Assembly: GCF_000244915.1 (NCBI RefSeq)
Contig: NZ_CM001442.1
Location: 868,001 to 932,000 of the forward strand
Length of the DNA stretch: 64,000 nt
DNA from: Bradyrhizobium sp. WSM471
Lineage (GTDB): Bacteria; Pseudomonadota; Alphaproteobacteria; Rhizobiales; Xanthobacteraceae
Direction: 5' to 3'
Shown: positions 60,065 through 64,000 of the stretch, piece after piece
Layout: every line of letters starts with the position of its first letter
Numbering within the stretch: position 1 is the stretch's first letter
The notes under the pieces: generated by a model
What the model was told of the DNA's origin: nothing
Seen by the model: the letters and a program-made list of their open reading frames with translations, nothing else
Database searches by the model: none
Made by a program: the position numbers and the translations under genes

Positions 60065-60958
60065 ATGGTCCGTTTACCGCCACTCGAAGCCATGCGCGTG
60101 TTTGAAGTCGCCGCTCGTCATGGCAGTTATTCCAGAGCGGCTGAAGAACTTCACATCACTCATGGAGCGGTAAGCCAAAGGATTCGGCAGATCGAAGAGC
60201 GGGTCGGGATCAAGCTTTTCGAGCGAATGGGGCACCGAATGGTACCCACGCCGGACGGGCGGCGTCTCTATGATCGGGTTGCGCGCTCGTTAGCCGAGCT
60301 AACAGGGGCATTCACTTCGCTGAGATCTTCCCGTATGGATGCCGAAGTCACAGTGAGCTTGCTGCCGGTGATGGCGGCCCGCTGGCTGTTGCCGCGCTTG
60401 CCCCGATTCAACGAGCATTACCCCCACATCCATGTCAACGTGAAGTCGGATCGGCAACTCGCCAATTTCAAGTCGGACAAGGTCGATGTCGCTTTACGTC
60501 TCGGCACCGGAACCTGGAAGGGGCTTCACGCCATCCGGCTGATGGACGAGGAGATCTTCCCGGTCTGCAGCCCGCGCTACAACGGAGGGCAGTTCACGCG
60601 AGACCCGTCGGCATTCGTGAACGAGCGGTTGTTGATCGATCCGAACGTCCCTTGGTCGACCTGGTTCAAATCGTTCGGGGTGCAGATCGACCGCAAGATC
60701 GTCGGCAACTCCTTCGCCGACGCGAATCTGCTGATCGAGGCGGCGATCGATGGGCAAGGAATTGCGCTCGCGCGCCGCTCGGTCACTCGCGCCGATCTGC
60801 TCAACGGCAAATTGGTCCGGTTGTCCGACCATAACTGCCGCCTGCCGTTATCGCACTTCCTCGTTCATCCGTCGTTGCTAGAGAGCAATGCGCCGGCGAT
60901 GGCGTTCCGCGATTGGATGCTGGCGGAGGTCGGTCAACGACCCCTACGCGTTCCCTGA
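60065..60958 (+). CDS. LysR-family regulator (GcvA-like)
   Basis: A 297-residue regulator. The helix-turn-helix is RVFEVAARHGSYSRAAEELH, THGAVSQRIRQIEERVGIKL. The effector domain has VTVSLLPVMAARWLLPRL and a typical LDPN..W-type segment (IDPNVPWSTWF). ATG at 60065 was chosen over TTG at 60029 because family alignment begins at MVRLPPLEAM. It diverges from the MATE gene. A second copy of its operator-like dyad lies inside its own coding sequence at 60289. Confidence 0.9.
   Translation: MVRLPPLEAMRVFEVAARHGSYSRAAEELHITHGAVSQRIRQIEERVGIKLFERMGHRMVPTPDGRRLYDRVARSLAELTGAFTSLRSSRMDAEVTVSLLPVMAARWLLPRLPRFNEHYPHIHVNVKSDRQLANFKSDKVDVALRLGTGTWKGLHAIRLMDEEIFPVCSPRYNGGQFTRDPSAFVNERLLIDPNVPWSTWFKSFGVQIDRKIVGNSFADANLLIEAAIDGQGIALARRSVTRADLLNGKLVRLSDHNCRLPLSHFLVHPSLLESNAPAMAFRDWMLAEVGQRPLRVP
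60289..60303. promoter_or_regulatory. Second GTTAG-N5-CTAAC dyad, inside the LysR gene
   Basis: GTTAG-CCGAG-CTAAC has the same 5-base arms and spacing as the site at 60041. It lies 248 bases downstream, in codons of the LysR gene. It could be a second binding site allowing looping or self-repression. Confidence 0.4.
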
Positions 60959-61146
60959 CGACGGAGCCGAATGCCGAGCTCGGCGCCATCCACCCGAAGG
61001 CAATGCCCGTGATCTTGACCACGCCTGAAGAGGTGGAGGCCTGGGTGACCGCGCCTCCGGACGAAGCCTCAAACTGCAGCGGCCGCTTCCCGGCGGCGCG
61101 CTCCGGATCGTCGCCCGTGGCGTCAAGGAAGACTCGCCGCAGAGGC
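60955..61146 (+). pseudogene. SRAP (YedK/HMCES-like) C-terminal remnant
   Basis: The peptide LTTEPNAELGAIHPKAMPVI, then EEVEAWVTAP, is readable from 60955; after one frameshift near 61075 it continues LQRPLPGGALRIVARGVKED. This is the C-terminus of an SOS-response-associated peptidase, a protein that crosslinks to abasic sites. The N-terminal catalytic Cys2 part is missing and replaced by the LysR gene, whose stop overlaps the first codons. Confidence 0.78.
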
Positions 61147-61224
61147 CGTGAGGTTCTTCCTCGGCAGAAATCGCCCGGAACAGCCCGGCGGTCCCAAGGA
61201 GTCGTCACGGCAGGAGCCGTCTCG

Positions 61225-61494
61225 ATGCTGATGATAAAGGAAAGAGCACGGGCGATCCACACGCGGCGCGGCTGGCCATCCACTGTGCTTTACGAGGCCG
61301 GTGCCATCCGCAAATGCGAGGCGCACAGCGGGATCCAGGATCGCGCGGACCCGCACGCGCGCAAGCGCGCCTTCGACGTCGCGGCCCGGAATTCGCCGTC
61401 GGGCGTACCTGCGCACGATGCCGTCGCTGAAGTCCGCGACGTGCTGGACTCGAGCGGCGATACCTGCCCGGAGTGCCCCACGGAGTTAGACTAG
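61225..61494 (+). CDS. Small conserved hypothetical protein, paralog of 2796-3053
   Basis: The 89-residue product begins MLMIKERARAIHTRRGWPST and ends DVLDSSGDTCPECPTELD, with RADPHARKRAFDVAARN in the middle. It aligns end to end with the 2796 product. It follows the SRAP remnant and ends just beside the convergent gene at 61491. Function unknown. Confidence 0.62.
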   Translation: MLMIKERARAIHTRRGWPSTVLYEAGAIRKCEAHSGIQDRADPHARKRAFDVAARNSPSGVPAHDAVAEVRDVLDSSGDTCPECPTELD

Positions 61495-61661
61495 ACCAGC
61501 TCTTCCGCCCCGCGGCGTTCGGGTGTAGGCGCCCGAAAGTGCGTGAGTTGGATCCACGCCAGCGCTGTGCGGATCCATCTCTGTCGGTCGGCGCCAACGG
61601 CTCCCGCGGCAAGTTTGATCGCCGCGACGGCCTCGCGTTCGGGGTCGTACTCGCTCTCCAT
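61491..61661 (-). CDS. Small conserved hypothetical protein, paralog of 19634-19861
   Basis: A 56-residue protein (MESEYDPEREAVAAIKLAAG, then DRQRWIRTALAWIQLTHFRA) related to the 19634 product but with a shorter C-terminus. It overlaps the stop of the convergent 61225 gene by four bases. Met at 61664 is an alternative start. Function unknown. Confidence 0.58.
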   Translation of the reverse strand: MESEYDPEREAVAAIKLAAGAVGADRQRWIRTALAWIQLTHFRAPTPERRGAEELV

Positions 61662-61709
61662 CATCCGCAATATAAGCGCGGACCGTAAACGATCACCCGA
61701 AGACGGCAC

Positions 61710-62154
61710 CGTAAGAATCCGGGGCAGCGCGCAGCCAGCGCCCCGGTCCTAATCCTCGGGGGTGGCACCGCTGTGCTGTTCGCCCGCTTTGAGCTCTTTC
61801 CCCACCTAGAGCGACCGTCTTCGGTGTTCTCGCCGTGTGTGCGTGTTCATCGGGAGCGCTCTTTTTGTTCGGACTTGAGCCGCCATTCGAGGGAGTGCTG
61901 CAGCTGTCCCACGCCCGGACAGTCAGGCCCTTGCAACCGTCGGGCACTAGCGTACCGTAACGATTTCTTCAGCACCGCGCCTTTTTCCAGCATGCGCCTG
62001 CACATCTCGACAGGGCGGCGACGCTTGACCGGCGATCCGGACCGGCTACCTTGGAGCTGGATGCCGCCCCCGACCAGGCGTCGCGGGATGCGGCGGCCGT
62101 GCCTGGGAGTGTTTGGAGCCGGCAATGCGCCGGCTCGCGATGCGGGAAGGCCCG
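61710..62154. other. Region upstream of the second P450, one doubtful small ORF
   Basis: No clear gene on the plus strand in about 445 bases. The minus-strand frame 61847-62005 is listed separately as doubtful. Confidence 0.45.
61847..62005 (-). CDS. Doubtful 52-residue protein
   Basis: The frame reads MCRRMLEKGAVLKKSLRYAS, then GPDCPGVGQLQHSLEWRLKS. The GPDCPGV-x-QL-x-x-SLE-x-RL pattern looks protein-like, but there is no good ribosome site and no second copy in the window. It is listed as possible only. Confidence 0.25.
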   Translation of the reverse strand: MCRRMLEKGAVLKKSLRYASARRLQGPDCPGVGQLQHSLEWRLKSEQKERSR

Positions 62155-63549
62155 ATGCTCGATCGCAGTCCGACCGGCATTGACTATAGACCGCCGGCTC
62201 CCGAGCCGCCGGCGACACGCCTCGGGCTGATCGCGATCATCCGGACCCTACGACGGAATCCTCTCGAATGCTGGAGCGCCGAGTTTTTCCGCGAGCCAGT
62301 CGCGATGATCAGGCTGCCCTTTGCTCGGGCGTTTCTGGTTCACGACCCTGCCGCGATCAAGCGCGTCCTTCTCGACAACGCAGACAACTACCGCAAGGAC
62401 CCGATCCAGCGCCGCATCCTGTCCTCCGGCCTCGCCGACGGCCTGTTGAGCGTGGAAGGAAACCGTTGGGAGGTGCAGCGCCGGACTCTTGCGCCGCTGT
62501 TCGCGAAGCGGACCGTCGTGTCCTTCACCGAGGCGATGCTGACCGCAGCGCACGAACTCGCCGAGAAATGGAGCCGCTTCGACAACGGTGCCGTGGTCGA
62601 TGCCGCCGCCGAGATGACGCTGCTGACGCTCAACGTCCTCGCGCTTACCATCTTCTCTGACGGGATCGGCGGAGACTTTGAGGAATTTCGTGGAGCCATG
62701 AATGCTTATTTCGGCGTGATCGGACGGATCGGCGCGCTCGATCTGTTCGGCGCTCCGGAATTCGTGCCGCGACCCGGGCGGGCGCGGCTGCGCCGGACGA
62801 TGAGCTACTTCGAGCGCATCATCGACGAGATCGTCGAGACGCGGCGCCGGCGGCTTGCCTGCTCCGCCGACACGGCTCCGAATGATCTGCTCACACTCCT
62901 GCTGCGGGCGCTCGATCCTTCGACGGGACAGCCGATGAGTCTGGCCGAGGTGAGGTCGAACATTCTCACATTCCTCTCTGCCGGCCACGAAACGACCGCC
63001 AATTCGCTGGCGTGGTCGATTTTTCTGCTCTCGCAGGCTCCTGAGTGGCGGATGCGCGTTCGAGAGGAGGCCGAGCGCGAATTGAGCGGCCCGGCCGCGG
63101 GCCTCCCCGATCGGCTTGTGGTGACGCGGGCGGTTGTCGAAGAGGCCCTGCGGCTCTATCCCCCCATCGCCGCGCTCAGCCGAATGTCGGAACGGCCCGA
63201 CCGTCTGGCATCTCATGAGGTCGACGCGCGGTCCCTGATCGTCATCGCCCCATACGTGCTGCATCGGCATAAGCGCCTATGGGACCGGCCGGACGTGTTC
63301 GATCCGGCGCGCTTCCTGCAGCCGGCAAGGAGCGAAGTGCCCCGTTTCGCCTACCTACCCTTCGGCGTGGGGCCCCGCACCTGCATCGGATCGTCCTTTG
63401 CGCTACAGGAGGCGACGATCGTGCTGGCGGTGCTGATGCAACGCTTCGATCTGGAAGTCCTGCCGGGCACCAGGGTCTGGCCGCTGCAGCGGATAACGTT
63501 GAGGCCGGCGCACGGGATTCCCCTGCGCATCACTAGAGGGCCAAACTGA
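62155..63549 (+). CDS. Cytochrome P450, second copy
   Basis: A 464-residue P450 nearly identical to the one at 9632. Haem motif FGVGPRTCIG with Cys410; I-helix AGHETTAN; ExxR in EEALRLYPPI. The main differences are in the N-terminal 30 residues, the SADTAPND loop and the C-terminus (ITRGPN). A start at 62113 (TTG) is in frame, but MLDRSPTGIDYRPPAP matches the other copy. No redox partner is adjacent. Confidence 0.93.
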   Translation: MLDRSPTGIDYRPPAPEPPATRLGLIAIIRTLRRNPLECWSAEFFREPVAMIRLPFARAFLVHDPAAIKRVLLDNADNYRKDPIQRRILSSGLADGLLSVEGNRWEVQRRTLAPLFAKRTVVSFTEAMLTAAHELAEKWSRFDNGAVVDAAAEMTLLTLNVLALTIFSDGIGGDFEEFRGAMNAYFGVIGRIGALDLFGAPEFVPRPGRARLRRTMSYFERIIDEIVETRRRRLACSADTAPNDLLTLLLRALDPSTGQPMSLAEVRSNILTFLSAGHETTANSLAWSIFLLSQAPEWRMRVREEAERELSGPAAGLPDRLVVTRAVVEEALRLYPPIAALSRMSERPDRLASHEVDARSLIVIAPYVLHRHKRLWDRPDVFDPARFLQPARSEVPRFAYLPFGVGPRTCIGSSFALQEATIVLAVLMQRFDLEVLPGTRVWPLQRITLRPAHGIPLRITRGPN

Positions 63550-63670
63550 ACGGGGGCGACGGCGGGGTGTGCTCGTCTCAGGCAAACTCCGCACACGGAT
63601 CTGAGAGCTGGTTCACATTCGTCGGGGCCGCTGCAGGCTATGCTACTGCCATTCCCGGAGGAGACCGATC

Positions 63671-63826
63671 ATGGCTGCACTGGCGAAGATGCTCTCCCGC
63701 TCGACCGGCATGAATGTCGTCGCCGACGAACTGAAGACGATCCTGATCTTTTGCGGCGTCGGGCTTTTGCTGTCCCTTGCGGCCGCCATGACTTACGGCC
63801 TGAACATCGCGGCGGACCTATTCTAA
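63671..63826 (+). CDS. Small single-pass membrane protein
   Basis: A 51-residue protein with one hydrophobic helix (TILIFCGVGLLLSLAAAMTY) after a charged N-terminus (MAALAKMLSRSTGMNVVADE). The start has a strong ribosome site (GGAGGAG, 7 bases upstream). Function unknown. Confidence 0.6.
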   Translation: MAALAKMLSRSTGMNVVADELKTILIFCGVGLLLSLAAAMTYGLNIAADLF

Positions 63827-63836
63827 TCGAGCACTC

Positions 63837-64000
63837 CTATTTCGCCGGCGGCCTTAGCGGGCTCTCCGCCCACCTGCGGACGGCGGGATCGTGCAGCGGG
63901 TCGTCGTCGCAGTTCGTGCAGACGTAGCGCTCGCGTCCGGGACCAGTCTCTTCGGCCGCGAGCTTCATCGGCCGCCCGCACGCCGGGCACGTCTTCCGGG
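63837..64000 (-). CDS. Small zinc-ribbon protein, paralog of 18886-19068 (5' partial)
   Basis: The minus-strand frame at the right edge reads KTCPACGRPMKLAAEE, then YVCTNCDDDPLHDPAVRRWA and ends LRPPAK with TAG at 63837-63839. It is homologous to 18886-19068. The N-terminus lies beyond base 64000. Confidence 0.65.
   Translation of the reverse strand, partial: RKTCPACGRPMKLAAEETGPGRERYVCTNCDDDPLHDPAVRRWAESPLRPPAK

Noticed and set aside
1..64000. CRISPR arrays, rRNA, tRNA, prophage or conjugation genes
   Set aside because: None was recognised on reading both strands; a covariance-model scan would be needed to exclude tRNAs and small RNAs.

Overview
The window comes from a high-GC alphaproteobacterium, most likely Bradyrhizobium or a close relative. 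This is inferred from a FixK-type box, EcfG-type general-stress promoters, duplicated NHEJ genes and several small protein families I recognise from that group. No rRNA, tRNA or CRISPR array was seen.

Layout. 0-3 kb: the end of an aromatic meta-cleavage gene (hydratase), then decayed remnants (fumarylacetoacetate-hydrolase family, HWE histidine kinase) and a DUF4142 protein. 3-9.6 kb: a PepSY / response regulator / sensor kinase operon, facing two b561-type cytochromes, a VIT1-like metal transporter and an APC permease behind a FixK box. 9.6-30 kb: a DNA-repair and stress block with P450, Ku, a LigD made of ligase and polymerase domains only, a class III cyclase-TPR protein, a DEDDh exonuclease, an EcfG-controlled stress operon (PepSY-like protein, general stress protein, YidB, GlsB), a PolX/PHP protein with a damaged polymerase centre, a MOSC protein, a second stand-alone ligase, RNase HII and topoisomerase IB. 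Small conserved proteins and pseudogenes lie between them. 30-37 kb: OprB-type porin, DUF1003 and iron-permease pair, glycosyltransferase, small zinc-ribbon and hypothetical proteins.

37-41.5 kb: a two-gene operon in which a GMC-type FAD oxidoreductase is fused to a DUF1080 (3-keto-disaccharide hydrolase) domain and coupled by an ATGA overlap to a GH13 glycosidase. This is the best candidate for an undescribed pathway. 41.7-46 kb: DUF1259 and PepSY-like secreted proteins, then a Cj0069-family (ATP-grasp-like) gene in one operon with a FetAB-type metal exporter.

46-58.2 kb: a block that looks acquired. It holds a periplasmic-binding sensor kinase, receiver protein, HdeA-like protein, membrane-fusion protein, FixJ-type and AraC-type regulators, SphA-like outer-membrane protein, TAXI binding protein, DUF1254 protein and DUF2721 protein. 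Its intergenic spaces carry six copies of the motif CTATGCAAAA, seen nowhere else in the window, and a conserved gene is broken at its right edge. 58.5-61 kb: divergent MATE and LysR genes with repeated operator-like dyads, ending exactly on a truncated SRAP gene. 61-64 kb: a second P450 with small-gene neighbours paralogous to genes at 2.8, 9.6, 18.9 and 19.6 kb, so the two ends of the window share duplicated material.
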